NCBI RefSeq assembly: GCF_004123805.1
Contig: NZ_RWJX01000039.1
Coordinates: 1 to 33,486 of the forward strand
Direction: 5' to 3'
DNA: 33,486 bases
Origin: Cellulomonas endophytica
GTDB taxonomy: Bacteria > Actinomycetota > Actinomycetes > Actinomycetales > Cellulomonadaceae
The notes beneath the pieces were generated by a model, which saw only the letters and a program-made list of their open reading frames with translations, did no database searches and was not told the DNA's origin. The position numbers and the translations under genes are program-made. Shown piece by piece: positions 17,127 to 25,378 of this stretch. Position 1 is the stretch's first letter. The number at the start of each line of letters is the position of its first letter.

Positions 17127-18368
17127 GTGAGCCCGGCGCTCCCCGACGGGGACGTGCCGCCCGCTGACGGCACACTGCCGGCGTCCGTGCGTGACGGCGC
17201 GGAGGAGCGGGCGTTCGGGGTCTACCTGCACGTCCCGTTCTGCCGCGTGCGCTGCGGGTACTGCGACTTCAACACCTACACCTCCGCGGAGCTCGGCGGC
17301 GGTGCGAGCCAGGCCGCGTACGCGGGCACGGCGCTCGACGAGGTGCGCCTGGCCCGCCGGGTGCTCGCGGACGCCGGGCTGCCGGCCCGGCCCGTCGCGA
17401 CCGTGTTCGTCGGGGGCGGGACGCCCACGCTCCTGCCCGTCGACGACCTCGTCGGGCTCCTCGACGGCGTCCGGCAGGCCTGGGGCCTGGCCGACGGCGC
17501 CGAGGTGACGACGGAGGCGAACCCCGACTCCGTGACGCCCGAGGGTCTGGAGCGGCTCGCCGCCGGGGGCTTCACGCGCGTCTCGTTCGGCATGCAGTCG
17601 GCGGTGCCGCACGTGCTGGCCACGCTCGAGCGCACCCACGACCCGGCGCGGGTGCCCGACGCCGTGCGCTGGGCGCAGGACGCGGGGCTGCGGGTCTCGC
17701 TCGACCTCATCTACGGCACGCCGGGGGAGTCCCTGGCCGACTGGCGGACGTCGCTCGAGGCGGTGCTCGGAGGCGGCGTCGACCACGTCTCGGCCTACGC
17801 GCTCGTCGTGGAGCCCGGGACGCGCATGGCCGCGCAGGTCCGGCGCGGGGAGGTCGCGCTGCCCGACGAGGACGACCAGGCCGCCAAGTACGAGCTGGCC
17901 GACGAGCTGCTGGGGGCGGCCGGCCTGGCCGCCTACGAGGTGAGCAACTGGGCCCGCACGCCGCAGGACGCCTGCCGGCACAACCTCGCCTACTGGCGCG
18001 GCGACGACTGGTGGGGGATCGGGCCCGGGGCGCACAGCCACGTCGGCGGCGTCCGGTGGTGGAACGTCAAGCACCCGCGCGCCTACGCCGACCGCCTCGC
18101 CGCGGGCACGAGCCCCGCCGCGGGGCGCGAGGTGCTCGACGCCGAGGCGGCCCGGCTGGAGCGCGTGCTCCTCGGCGTGCGCCTGGCCGAGGGGCTGCCC
18201 CTGGCCGCGCTGGAGGCGCCGGCCCGCCGGGCGGTGGCGGGGCTCGTGGCCGACGGGCTCGTCGAGCCGCGGGCCGCCCTCGGCGCCGACGGGCCTGGGC
18301 GCGTGGTCCTCACCCGGCGCGGGCGCCTGCTGGCCGACGCGGTGGTGCGCACGCTCGTCGCCGCCTGA
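17127..18368 (+). CDS. hemW: Radical SAM heme chaperone HemW
   Basis: Oxygen-independent coproporphyrinogen oxidase-like protein; HemW family members bind heme and deliver it rather than oxidise coproporphyrinogen. The 413-residue product has the radical SAM cluster motif CRVRCGYC with C39, C43 and C46, followed by Phe as expected for this family. Other conserved blocks are VFVGGGTPTLLP, TTEANPDSVTPE, RVSFGMQSAVPHVLATLERTH, DLIYGTPGES, CRHNLAYWRGDDWWGIGPGAHS and a winged-helix C-terminus. True HemN has an extra Cys in CxxxCxxCxC; here the residue after CDF is Asn, which favours HemW. The GTG at 17127 gives an N-terminal extension before FGVYLHVPFC. Likely an operon with lepA. Confidence 0.95.
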   Translation: MSPALPDGDVPPADGTLPASVRDGAEERAFGVYLHVPFCRVRCGYCDFNTYTSAELGGGASQAAYAGTALDEVRLARRVLADAGLPARPVATVFVGGGTPTLLPVDDLVGLLDGVRQAWGLADGAEVTTEANPDSVTPEGLERLAAGGFTRVSFGMQSAVPHVLATLERTHDPARVPDAVRWAQDAGLRVSLDLIYGTPGESLADWRTSLEAVLGGGVDHVSAYALVVEPGTRMAAQVRRGEVALPDEDDQAAKYELADELLGAAGLAAYEVSNWARTPQDACRHNLAYWRGDDWWGIGPGAHSHVGGVRWWNVKHPRAYADRLAAGTSPAAGREVLDAEAARLERVLLGVRLAEGLPLAALEAPARRAVAGLVADGLVEPRAALGADGPGRVVLTRRGRLLADAVVRTLVAA

Positions 18369-18414
18369 GGGGCGCGCCGGGGACGAAGGATCCGCCGTCC
18401 GGCCGTGTCCGTCC

Positions 18415-18443
18415 TTGACACGGCGGTGCACGGTCGCTTGCCT
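18415..18443 (+). promoter_or_regulatory. Promoter with consensus -35 upstream of the GYGQP membrane protein
   Basis: TTGACA at 18415-18420 is a perfect -35 hexamer. A 17-base spacer leads to TTGCCT at 18438-18443, a weak -10. The start codon is at 18498, preceded by a GGGAG ribosome binding site. This is the only full TTGACA box I noticed in an intergenic region here. Confidence 0.5.
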
Positions 18444-18497
18444 GCTCTCGCACAGGGTCCGGCGCCGCCGCGACCGTCACCTCCGCAGGGAGCACCG

Positions 18498-19631
18498 ATG
18501 AGCGAGACCCCCGGGCACCGTCCCGACCCCGACGACCGCACGCCGGAGGGGGCCACGCCCGCCGAGCCCGCTCCCGGCGGCGCGAGCGCGTACCCGCCGC
18601 CCGGCGCGTACCCCCCGCCCGGCGGCGCCTACCCGCCGCCGCCCCCCGGCCAGCCCGCCTACGGCCAGCCCTCCTCCGGCGTGCCCGGCTACGGCCAGCC
18701 CGGGAGCGCGCCGGCGTACGGGCAGCAGGGCTACGAGCAGCAGGGCCAGCCCGGCTACGGCCAGCCCGGCTACGGCCAGCCCGGCTACGGCCAGCCGGGC
18801 TCCGGGCAGCCGGGCTACGGCCAGCCCGGCTACGGCCAGCCCGGGCAGCCGGGCGGGTACGGCCAGGGCTTCGGCGGCATGCCGCCCGTGAGCGCGGCCG
18901 GGTACGGCGGTGCGAACGCCGGCATCGGCGAGGCGCTGTCCTACGGCTGGGCGAAGTTCACGCAGAACCTCGGCACCATCCTGCTGGCCGCGCTGGTCTA
19001 CGTGGTCGCCTTCGCCGTGGTGTTCGGCGTGTGGTTCGCGATCCTCTCGGCGCTCGGGCTCGGCCTCGAGGCGGCCGTCCCGACGGACGAGTTCGGCAAC
19101 CCCACCGGCGGCGGTCTCGCGGCCGGGGCGTTCTCCGGCGGCGTGCTGCTGTCGACGCTGCTGTTCTCGCTCGTGTTCGTGGTGCTCGGGTACCTCGTCC
19201 AGGCCGGCATCACCCGCGGCGCGCTGCACCTGACGTACGGGCGCCCCCTGCAGATCGGCACCTTCTTCCGGCTCGAGCGGCTCGGCACGATCGTGCTCGT
19301 GTCGATCCTCCTGGCGGTCGCGAGCAGCATCGCCAGCGCGGTGACCTTCTTCATCGGCGGCCTCGGCGCGCTGGCGGTCACGCTGTACGGCTTCTTCGTC
19401 GTCCAGTTCGTGCTCGACAAGGGGCTGGGCGCGATCGACGCGCTCAAGGCGAGCGCCACCCTCGTCCAGCGCAACCTCGGGACGTCCGTCGTGCTGGTGC
19501 TGGTGACCATGGTCGCGTACTTCGTGGGCGCGCTCCTGTGCGGCGTGGGCCTCCTCGTCGCCATCCCGGTGGCGGCCATCGCCGCGACCTGGACCTACCG
19601 CAGGCTGCTCGGCGAGCCCGTCGCGCCGTGA
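18498..19631 (+). CDS. Membrane protein with proline/glycine-rich GYGQP-repeat tail
   Basis: The 377-residue product begins with about 140 disordered residues: Pro-rich YPPPG repeats, then GYGQP pentapeptide repeats with Gln/Tyr/Gly. A membrane domain follows with several hydrophobic segments, including [58 protein letters not shown] and [17 protein letters not shown]. The block [17 protein letters not shown] and the repeat-like [18 protein letters not shown] resemble actinobacterial Pro/Gly-rich transmembrane proteins such as mycobacterial Rv2560 (from memory). Its function is unknown. The start has a GGGAG ribosome binding site, and a TTGACA promoter lies about 80 bases upstream. It stands alone, convergent with the DUF3097 gene. 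Confidence 0.85.
   Translation: MSETPGHRPDPDDRTPEGATPAEPAPGGASAYPPPGAYPPPGGAYPPPPPGQPAYGQPSSGVPGYGQPGSAPAYGQQGYEQQGQPGYGQPGYGQPGYGQPGSGQPGYGQPGYGQPGQPGGYGQGFGGMPPVSAAGYGGANAGIGEALSYGWAKFTQNLGTILLAALVYVVAFAVVFGVWFAILSALGLGLEAAVPTDEFGNPTGGGLAAGAFSGGVLLSTLLFSLVFVVLGYLVQAGITRGALHLTYGRPLQIGTFFRLERLGTIVLVSILLAVASSIASAVTFFIGGLGALAVTLYGFFVVQFVLDKGLGAIDALKASATLVQRNLGTSVVLVLVTMVAYFVGALLCGVGLLVAIPVAAIAATWTYRRLLGEPVAP
18751..18840 (+). repeat. Six 15-bp tandem repeats encoding PGYGQ units
   Basis: The unit CCCGGCTACGGCCAG occurs six times in register, with five close copies and one divergent copy (18796-18810). Similar degenerate units extend on either side. It encodes the GYGQP tail of the membrane protein. 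Confidence 0.9.
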
Positions 19632-19641
19632 CCGGCGGGCC

Positions 19642-19670
19642 GCGCCGGGCCCCGCGCCGGGCCCCGCGCC
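19642..19670. terminator. Repeat-based hairpin between convergent genes
   Basis: Two and a half copies of the 12-bp unit GCGCCGGGCCCC fill the gap between convergent stops at 19631 and 19671. GGGCCC at 19647-19652 can pair with GGGCCC at 19659-19664 over a six-base loop. It may act as a bidirectional terminator without a T-run. Confidence 0.45.
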
Positions 19671-20549
19671 TCAGGCGTCCGGCGCGGTCACGAAGTCGAT
19701 GAGCTCCTCGACCCGGCCCAGCAGGGCCGGGTCGAGGTCGGCGTAGCTGCGCACGCTGCGCAGGATGCGCGCCCAGGCCGTGGCCACGTCCCGCGGGCCG
19801 TCGGCGGGCCAGCCGAGCTCGCGCAGGACCCCGACCTTCCACTCCGTGCCCCGGTCGACCGTCGGCCAGGCGCGCAGCCCGACGCGCGCGGGCTTCACGG
19901 CCTGCCAGACGTCGACGTACGGGTGCCCCAGCACGAGCACGGTCCCGGCGGGTGCCGCCCGCACGGCCTCCGCGGCGATCCGGCTCTCCTTCGACCCGCG
20001 CACGAGGTGGTCGACGAGCACGCCCACGCGCCGGCCCGGCCCGGGCGAGAAGGCGCGCAGCGCCTCGACGAGGTGGTCCGCACCGTCGAGGAGCTCGACG
20101 ACCACCCCCTCCACGCGCAGGTCGTCGCCCCAGACCTTCTCGACGAGCTCCGCGTCGTGCTTGCCCTCCACCCAGATGCGGCTGCCGCGGGCCACCCGCG
20201 CCGGTGCGTCCGCGACCGCGCGCGAGCCCGAGGCCGTCCGGGCCGGCGCGGCGGGCGCGGCGGCGCGCGCGGGCGGCGTGAGCACCACGGGCTCCCCGTC
20301 CACCCAGAAGCCGGGGCCCAGCGGGAAGGTCCGCGTCCGTCCCCTCCGGTCCTCGAGCACGACGACGTGCTGCCCGCCGGACTTCTCCACGCGCACGACC
20401 GCGCCGACGAAGCCCGTCGTCACGTCCTCGACGACGAGGCCGGCCGAGGCCGGCTGCGGGCGCGAGGTGCGGGCGGGACGGTGGTGGGCGGGGCGCACGT
20501 CACGGCCCCCGCCCAGGACGTCGGTGCCGTAGCGGTCGGTGGGGCTCAC
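19671..20549 (-). CDS. DUF3097 family protein with TOPRIM-like motifs
   Basis: Conserved actinobacterial protein of unknown function, 292 residues from the GTG at 20549. Residues about 35-90 form a small beta-rich region (VVEDVTTGFVGAVVRVEK, FPLGPGFWVDG), followed by an Ala/Pro linker. The C-terminal part starts with IWVEGKHDAELVEKVWGDDL (E128). It continues with VGVLVDHLVRGSKESR (D180), GHPYVDVWQAVKP and EWKVGVLRELGW. The EGK-D block and the D-x-x-x-x-G-x-K block resemble the two acidic motifs of small TOPRIM proteins such as RNase M5, but the second Asp of DxD is Leu182. A nucleic-acid role is inference. A -10 box lies eight bases before the start, divergent from the hrcA promoter. Confidence 0.85.
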   Translation of the reverse strand: MSPTDRYGTDVLGGGRDVRPAHHRPARTSRPQPASAGLVVEDVTTGFVGAVVRVEKSGGQHVVVLEDRRGRTRTFPLGPGFWVDGEPVVLTPPARAAAPAAPARTASGSRAVADAPARVARGSRIWVEGKHDAELVEKVWGDDLRVEGVVVELLDGADHLVEALRAFSPGPGRRVGVLVDHLVRGSKESRIAAEAVRAAPAGTVLVLGHPYVDVWQAVKPARVGLRAWPTVDRGTEWKVGVLRELGWPADGPRDVATAWARILRSVRSYADLDPALLGRVEELIDFVTAPDA

Positions 20550-20557
20550 GGCGCCAC

Positions 20558-20563
20558 ACGCTA
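20558..20563 (-). promoter_or_regulatory. -10 box for the DUF3097 gene, near-leaderless
   Basis: On the minus strand TAGCGT is followed by eight bases and the GTG at 20549. The hexamer is identical to the comEA -10. It faces away from the hrcA promoter 50 bases off. Confidence 0.5.
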
Positions 20564-20612
20564 GGTCACGGGTGCGGCGCCCCCCGGCAGGACCGGCGGT
20601 GGACACGCCGCG

Positions 20613-20618
20613 TAGGAT
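20613..20618 (+). promoter_or_regulatory. hrcA -10 box
   Basis: TAGGAT matches TAnnnT, and its last base is the first base of the CIRCE operator. The expected start of transcription falls inside CIRCE, so bound HrcA would block polymerase directly. Confidence 0.6.
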
Positions 20619-20644
20619 TGGCACTCACGTACCGTGAGTGCTAC
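20618..20644 (+). promoter_or_regulatory. CIRCE operator (HrcA binding site)
   Basis: TTGGCACTC, nine spacer bases and GAGTGCTAC form the inverted repeat. The CIRCE consensus is TTAGCACTC-N9-GAGTGCTAA, so only two positions differ, one in each arm. Both central GCACTC/GAGTGC cores are intact. The site lies upstream of hrcA and predicts autoregulation of hrcA-dnaJ by HrcA, with GroE dependence as known in other bacteria. Confidence 0.93.
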
Positions 20645-20717
20645 CTCGACCGGCCCGCCGGCCCGGGTGCGCACCACGAGGCAGGGCGAGGCAGGGCGCG
20701 GCGGGGCCGCGCGGGGC

Positions 20718-20724
20718 AGGAGGG
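20718..20724 (+). promoter_or_regulatory. Ribosome binding site that fixes the hrcA start
   Basis: AGGAGGG lies six bases before GTG 20731. A GTG in the same frame at 20638 falls inside CIRCE and has no such site, so 20731 is preferred. Confidence 0.8.
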
Positions 20725-20730
20725 AGAGCC

Positions 20731-21762
20731 GTGGCACAGAACGACGACCGCCGGGTGGCCGTCCTGCGCGCCATCGTCGAGGACTACGTCGCGACCCGCG
20801 AGCCCGTCGGCTCGCGCGCCCTCGTCGAGCGCCACGCCCTCGGCGTCAGCCCCGCGACGATCCGCAACGACATGGCGGCCCTCGAGGACGGCGGCTACAT
20901 CGCGCAGCCGCACACCTCGGCGGGCCGCGTCCCCACGGACAAGGGCTACCGGCTCTTCGTCGACCGGCTGGACGACATCAAGCCGCTGTCGGGCCCCGAG
21001 CGGCGGGCGATCGCCGCGTTCCTCGAGGACGCGGTCGACCTCGACGACGTCGTGGACCGGTCGGTCCGCCTCCTCGCGCAGCTGACGCACCAGGTCGCCG
21101 TGGTGCAGTACCCGTCGCTGCGGCGCTCGGCGCTGCGGCACGTCGAGCTCGTCGCCGTGGGCGCGCGGCACCTCCTCGTCGTCCTCATCACGCGGACCGG
21201 CCGCGTCGAGCAGCGCACGGTGGAGCTGGAGGCCCCGCTCGACGAGCTCGTCGTGACGCAGCTGCGCGCGCGGCTCAACGTGGCGGTCGCGGGCCGGGTG
21301 CTGGCGGACCTCGGCACCGTCCGCGAGGACCTGCGGCAGGCGTTCCCCCCGGCGGACCGGCCCCTCGTCGACGCGGTGCTCGCGGTCGTGGAGGAGACGC
21401 TGGCGCTCGAGGGCGAGGAGCGCATCGTGCTCGCGGGCACGGCCAACCTCGCGCGCGGCGGCTCCCCGGACTTCGGCCGCAGCCTCGGCCCCGTGCTCGA
21501 GGCGCTGGAGGAGCAGGTCGTGCTCCTGCGGCTGCTGTCCGACATGGCGGAGGACGAGGCGACCGTCACCGTCCGCATCGGGCGGGAGAACCAGCACGAG
21601 GGGCTCGTCGAGACGAGCTTCGTCACCACGGGGTACGGCACCGGGGACGGCTCGGCGGTCGCGCGCATCGGGTCCGTCGGGCCCCTGCGCATGGACTACC
21701 CGGGCACGATGGCCGCGGTCCGGGCCGTCGCCCGCTACCTGTCCCGCACCCTGGCCGGCTGA
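20731..21762 (+). CDS. hrcA: Heat-inducible transcription repressor HrcA
   Basis: Repressor of class I heat-shock genes, which binds CIRCE and is kept active by the GroE chaperonin. The 343-residue product has a winged helix-turn-helix N-terminus ([56 protein letters not shown]). A GAF-like dimer domain follows, with [20 protein letters not shown] and a C-terminal VTVRIGREN plus TGYGTGDG. The start at GTG 20731 has a strong ribosome binding site. A CIRCE element overlaps the predicted promoter about 90 bases upstream, so the gene should repress itself. dnaJ follows after 98 bases in the usual actinobacterial hrcA-dnaJ2 arrangement. Confidence 0.97.
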   Translation: MAQNDDRRVAVLRAIVEDYVATREPVGSRALVERHALGVSPATIRNDMAALEDGGYIAQPHTSAGRVPTDKGYRLFVDRLDDIKPLSGPERRAIAAFLEDAVDLDDVVDRSVRLLAQLTHQVAVVQYPSLRRSALRHVELVAVGARHLLVVLITRTGRVEQRTVELEAPLDELVVTQLRARLNVAVAGRVLADLGTVREDLRQAFPPADRPLVDAVLAVVEETLALEGEERIVLAGTANLARGGSPDFGRSLGPVLEALEEQVVLLRLLSDMAEDEATVTVRIGRENQHEGLVETSFVTTGYGTGDGSAVARIGSVGPLRMDYPGTMAAVRAVARYLSRTLAG

Positions 21763-21860
21763 GGCCGCCCGCACCTCCTCCGCACCCACCGGCCCTGCGC
21801 CGGACCCCCGACCCGGTCTGACCCGCCGGCCCCACCGGCCGGCCTCCCAGAGAGAGCGAC

Positions 21861-22994
21861 GTGACCGACTACTACGCGATCCTCGGCGTCCCGCGCGACG
21901 CCACCCCCGAGCAGATCAAGAAGGCGTACCGCAGGCTCGCACGCGAGCTGCACCCGGACGTCGCGGGGGCCGACCCCACGACCGAGGACCGGTTCAAGGA
22001 CGTCAGCCGCGCCTACGACGTGCTCGGCAACCCCGAGAAGCGGCGCCAGTACGACCTCGGCGGGGACCCGTCCGCACCCGGCGGCGGCATGGGCGGCGGC
22101 GCGGGCTTCGGCTTCCAGGACATCTTCGAGACCTTCTTCGGCGCCGCGGCGGCCGGTGGCGCCGCGGCCCGCGGGCCCGTCCCGCGCGCCCGCCGGGGGC
22201 AGGACGCCCTCGTCCGCCTCGACCTCGACCTCGCGGAGGCGACCTTCGGCGCGCACCGCGAGATCCCCGTCGACACCGCGGTCGTCTGCCCGACCTGCTC
22301 GGGCACGTGCTGCCGCCCCGGGACCTCGCCGCGCACGTGCGACGTCTGCGGCGGCCGCGGCCAGGTGCAGCGCGTCGCGCGCTCCTTCCTCGGCCAGGTG
22401 ATGACCACGCAGCCCTGCGCCGCCTGCCAGGGCTTCGGGTCGGTCATCACCGACCCCTGCGCCGACTGCGCCGGCGAGGGCCGGGTGCGCTCGCGCCGCA
22501 CGCTGTCGGTCGACGTGCCGGCCGGCGTCGACACGGGCACCCGGATCAAGCTCACGGGCCAGGGCGAGGTCGGCCCCGCGGGCGGCCCCGCCGGCGACGT
22601 GTACCTCGAGGTGCGCGAGCGTCGCCACGACGTGTTCGTGCGCCAGGGCGACGACCTGCACGCCACCCTCGCGGTGCCCATGACCGCCGCCGCCCTGGGC
22701 ACGGTGCTGCAGCTCGACACCCTGGACGGCCCGCGCGAGGTCGACCTCAAGCCCGGTACGCAGCCGCAGCAGGTCGTCACCCTCCGGGGCCTGGGCGTCG
22801 GCCACCTGCACGGGCAGGGCCGCGGCGACCTGCACGTCCACGTGGACGTGCAGGTGCCCACGGGCCTGGACGACGACCAGGCCGACCTGCTGCGCCAGCT
22901 CGCGCAGCTGCGCGGCGAGGAGCGCCCCGAGACGCGGCTCGCCTCCGGCGGCGGCGTCTTCGCCAAGCTGCGCGACAAGCTCTCGGGCCGGTGA
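21861..22994 (+). CDS. dnaJ: Chaperone DnaJ (type I, DnaJ2-like) with altered first zinc motif
   Basis: Co-chaperone that stimulates DnaK ATPase and delivers unfolded proteins. The 377-residue product has a J domain (1-66) with HPD at 31-33, a Gly/Phe-rich linker (GGGMGGGAGFGFQD), a zinc-finger region (143-208) and a C-terminal substrate-binding region. Three of the four zinc motifs read CxxCxGxG (CDVCGGRG, CAACQGFG, CADCAGEG). The first reads CPTCSGTCC at 143-151, where the final Gly is Cys150 followed by a further Cys. All eight metal-ligand cysteines are kept, so zinc binding should be possible, but the two extra Cys are unusual. The GTG start is preceded by AGAGAG. The stop overlaps rsmE as GTGA. 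Confidence 0.96.
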   Translation: MTDYYAILGVPRDATPEQIKKAYRRLARELHPDVAGADPTTEDRFKDVSRAYDVLGNPEKRRQYDLGGDPSAPGGGMGGGAGFGFQDIFETFFGAAAAGGAAARGPVPRARRGQDALVRLDLDLAEATFGAHREIPVDTAVVCPTCSGTCCRPGTSPRTCDVCGGRGQVQRVARSFLGQVMTTQPCAACQGFGSVITDPCADCAGEGRVRSRRTLSVDVPAGVDTGTRIKLTGQGEVGPAGGPAGDVYLEVRERRHDVFVRQGDDLHATLAVPMTAAALGTVLQLDTLDGPREVDLKPGTQPQQVVTLRGLGVGHLHGQGRGDLHVHVDVQVPTGLDDDQADLLRQLAQLRGEERPETRLASGGGVFAKLRDKLSGR

Positions 22995-23770
22995 GCGCGC
23001 CCGTCTTCCTGGCCGAGCCCGGCGCCCTCGCCGACGTCCGCGCCGGCGGCACCTACCTGCTCGAGGGCGCCGAGGGGCGGCACGCGGGGGTCGTGCAGCG
23101 CCGGGCGCCGGGGGAGCGGGTGGACGTCGTGGACGGCCGCGGGGTGCGGCTGCGGGCGCGGGTCGCGGACGTGACCGCCGCCGGGGTCGCGCTCGACGTG
23201 GAGGAGCGGGTCGACGAGCCCGTGCCCGGCGTGCGCCTCGTGCTGGTCCAGGCGCTCGCGAAGGGCGACCGCGACGAGCTGGCGATCGAGGCGGCCACGG
23301 AGGTCGGCGCCGACGCCGTCGTGCCGTGGCAGGCGGAGCGCTCCGTCGTCGTGTGGCGCGGGGAGCGCGCGGCGAAGAGCCGGGCGCGGTGGCTGGGCAC
23401 GGTGCGGGCCGCGGCGAAGCAGGCCCGGCGGGCGCACGTGCCCGAGGTCGACGCCGCCCTCGACACCGCCGCGCTGGCCGCCCGGGCCGCCGCGGTGGTG
23501 GCGGCGGGCGGCGCCGCCCTCGTGCTGCACGAGGAGGCGGACGCGCCGCTGGCGTCCGTGGTGCTGCCGGCCGCGCCGGCGCCCGGCGGGCCGTCGCGCG
23601 ACGTCCTCGTCGTCGTCGGGCCCGAGGGCGGCATCGCGGAGCGGGAGACGGAGCGGCTCGTCGCCGCAGGTGCGGTGGCCGTGCGCCTCGGGCCGCACGT
23701 GCTGCGCACCTCCACCGCGGGGCCGGTGGCGCTCGCGCTGCTCGCGCAGCGGCTGGGCCGCTGGGGCTGA
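22991..23770 (+). CDS. rsmE: 16S rRNA (uracil1498-N3)-methyltransferase
   Basis: SPOUT-class enzyme that methylates N3 of U1498 in 16S rRNA with S-adenosylmethionine. The 259-residue length is typical. The N-terminal PUA-like domain (VFLAEPGALADVRAG, GRHAGVVQRRAPGERVDVVDG) precedes the catalytic domain. Conserved blocks in the latter are LVQALAKGDRDELAIEAATEVG, RARWLGTVRAAAKQARR, VVVGPEGGIAERE and the trefoil-knot signature LGPHVLRTSTAGPVALALL. The GTG start overlaps the dnaJ stop, and this coupling matches the actinobacterial dnaJ2-rsmE order. The gene ends the heat-shock cluster; a possible small hairpin follows. Confidence 0.96.
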   Translation: MSAPVFLAEPGALADVRAGGTYLLEGAEGRHAGVVQRRAPGERVDVVDGRGVRLRARVADVTAAGVALDVEERVDEPVPGVRLVLVQALAKGDRDELAIEAATEVGADAVVPWQAERSVVVWRGERAAKSRARWLGTVRAAAKQARRAHVPEVDAALDTAALAARAAAVVAAGGAALVLHEEADAPLASVVLPAAPAPGGPSRDVLVVVGPEGGIAERETERLVAAGAVAVRLGPHVLRTSTAGPVALALLAQRLGRWG

Positions 23771-23781
23771 GGGCGGGGCGG

Positions 23782-23801
23782 GCCGGGTGCGGGGGCCCGG
23801 C
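23782..23801 (+). terminator. Possible weak hairpin after rsmE
   Basis: GCCGGG at 23782-23787 can pair with CCCGGC at 23796-23801 over an eight-base loop, 12 bases after the rsmE stop. In sequence this GC-rich, a six-pair stem can be chance. Confidence 0.25.
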
Positions 23802-23826
23802 GCCGGGCGATGTCGGGGGGCGTCGC

Positions 23827-23832
23827 TACGAT
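23827..23832 (+). promoter_or_regulatory. -10 box of the phoH operon
   Basis: TACGAT matches TAnnnT, about 80 bases before the phoH ATG. No -35 box is clear. It would drive phoH-ybeY-corC-era separately from the heat-shock cluster. Confidence 0.5.
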
Positions 23833-23839
23833 GGGGGGC

Positions 23840-23858
23840 GGGCCCGGACCACGGGCCC
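23840..23858 (+). promoter_or_regulatory. Hairpin at the predicted 5' end of the phoH message
   Basis: GGGCCCG (23840-23846) and CGGGCCC (23852-23858) pair perfectly over GACCA. With the -10 box at 23827-23832 the transcript should begin at or just before this stem. A 5'-terminal stem can protect an mRNA from decay; that role is inference. Confidence 0.4.
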
Positions 23859-23912
23859 TCGGCGGCCGGTGACGGCCCGGGACGACAGGAGCGCACGGCG
23901 CGAGCCGAGCAC

Positions 23913-24925
<1,013 letters not shown>

Positions 24926-24929
<4 letters not shown>

Positions 24930-25378
24930 GCGTCGAGGTGAGCAACGAGTCCGGGCACGACGTCGACGAGGCCGAGTTCGCGGCGCTGGCGCGCCACGTG
25001 CTCGACGCGATGCACGTCCACCCCCAGACGGACCTGTCCATCCTGCTCGTCGGGACGGACGTCATGTCCGACCTGCACGTGCGCTGGATGGACGAGGAGG
25101 GGCCGACGGACGTCCTGTCCTTCCCCATGGACGAGCTGCGGCCGGGGCAGGCGGGCTCCGTGACGCCGGCGGGCCTGCTGGGTGACGTGGTGCTCTGCCC
25201 GGAGGTCGCGGCCACGCAGGCCCGCGCCGCCGGCCACTCCACCGCCGAGGAGCTCCTCCTGCTGACGACGCACGGCATCCTGCACCTGCTGGGGTACGAC
25301 CACGCGGAGCCGGAGGAGGAGAAGGAGATGTTCGCCCTGCAGCGTCGCCTCCTGCTCACCTTCCTGGCGGAGCGGTGA
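24926..25378 (+). CDS. ybeY: Endoribonuclease YbeY (rRNA maturation factor)
   Basis: Zinc-dependent single-strand-specific RNase involved in 16S rRNA 3' maturation and ribosome quality control. The 150-residue product has the family metal motif [11 protein letters not shown] (H116, H120, H126). Earlier blocks are [21 protein letters not shown] and [18 protein letters not shown]. The ATG at 24926 overlaps the phoH stop; a GTG four codons upstream would lengthen the overlap and is less likely. The stop overlaps the next gene as GTGA. The phoH-ybeY pair is among the most conserved bacterial neighbourhoods. Confidence 0.97.

Noticed and set aside
14249..17173. Long minus-strand open frame opposite the transglutaminase-like gene and lepA
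   Set aside because: Antisense shadow of conserved genes; His/Arg/Asp/Val-rich sequence with no recognisable motif.
20638..20730. Upstream GTG start for hrcA giving 31 extra residues
   Set aside because: It lies inside CIRCE, at about the transcription start, and lacks a ribosome binding site; GTG 20731 has AGGAGGG at good spacing.
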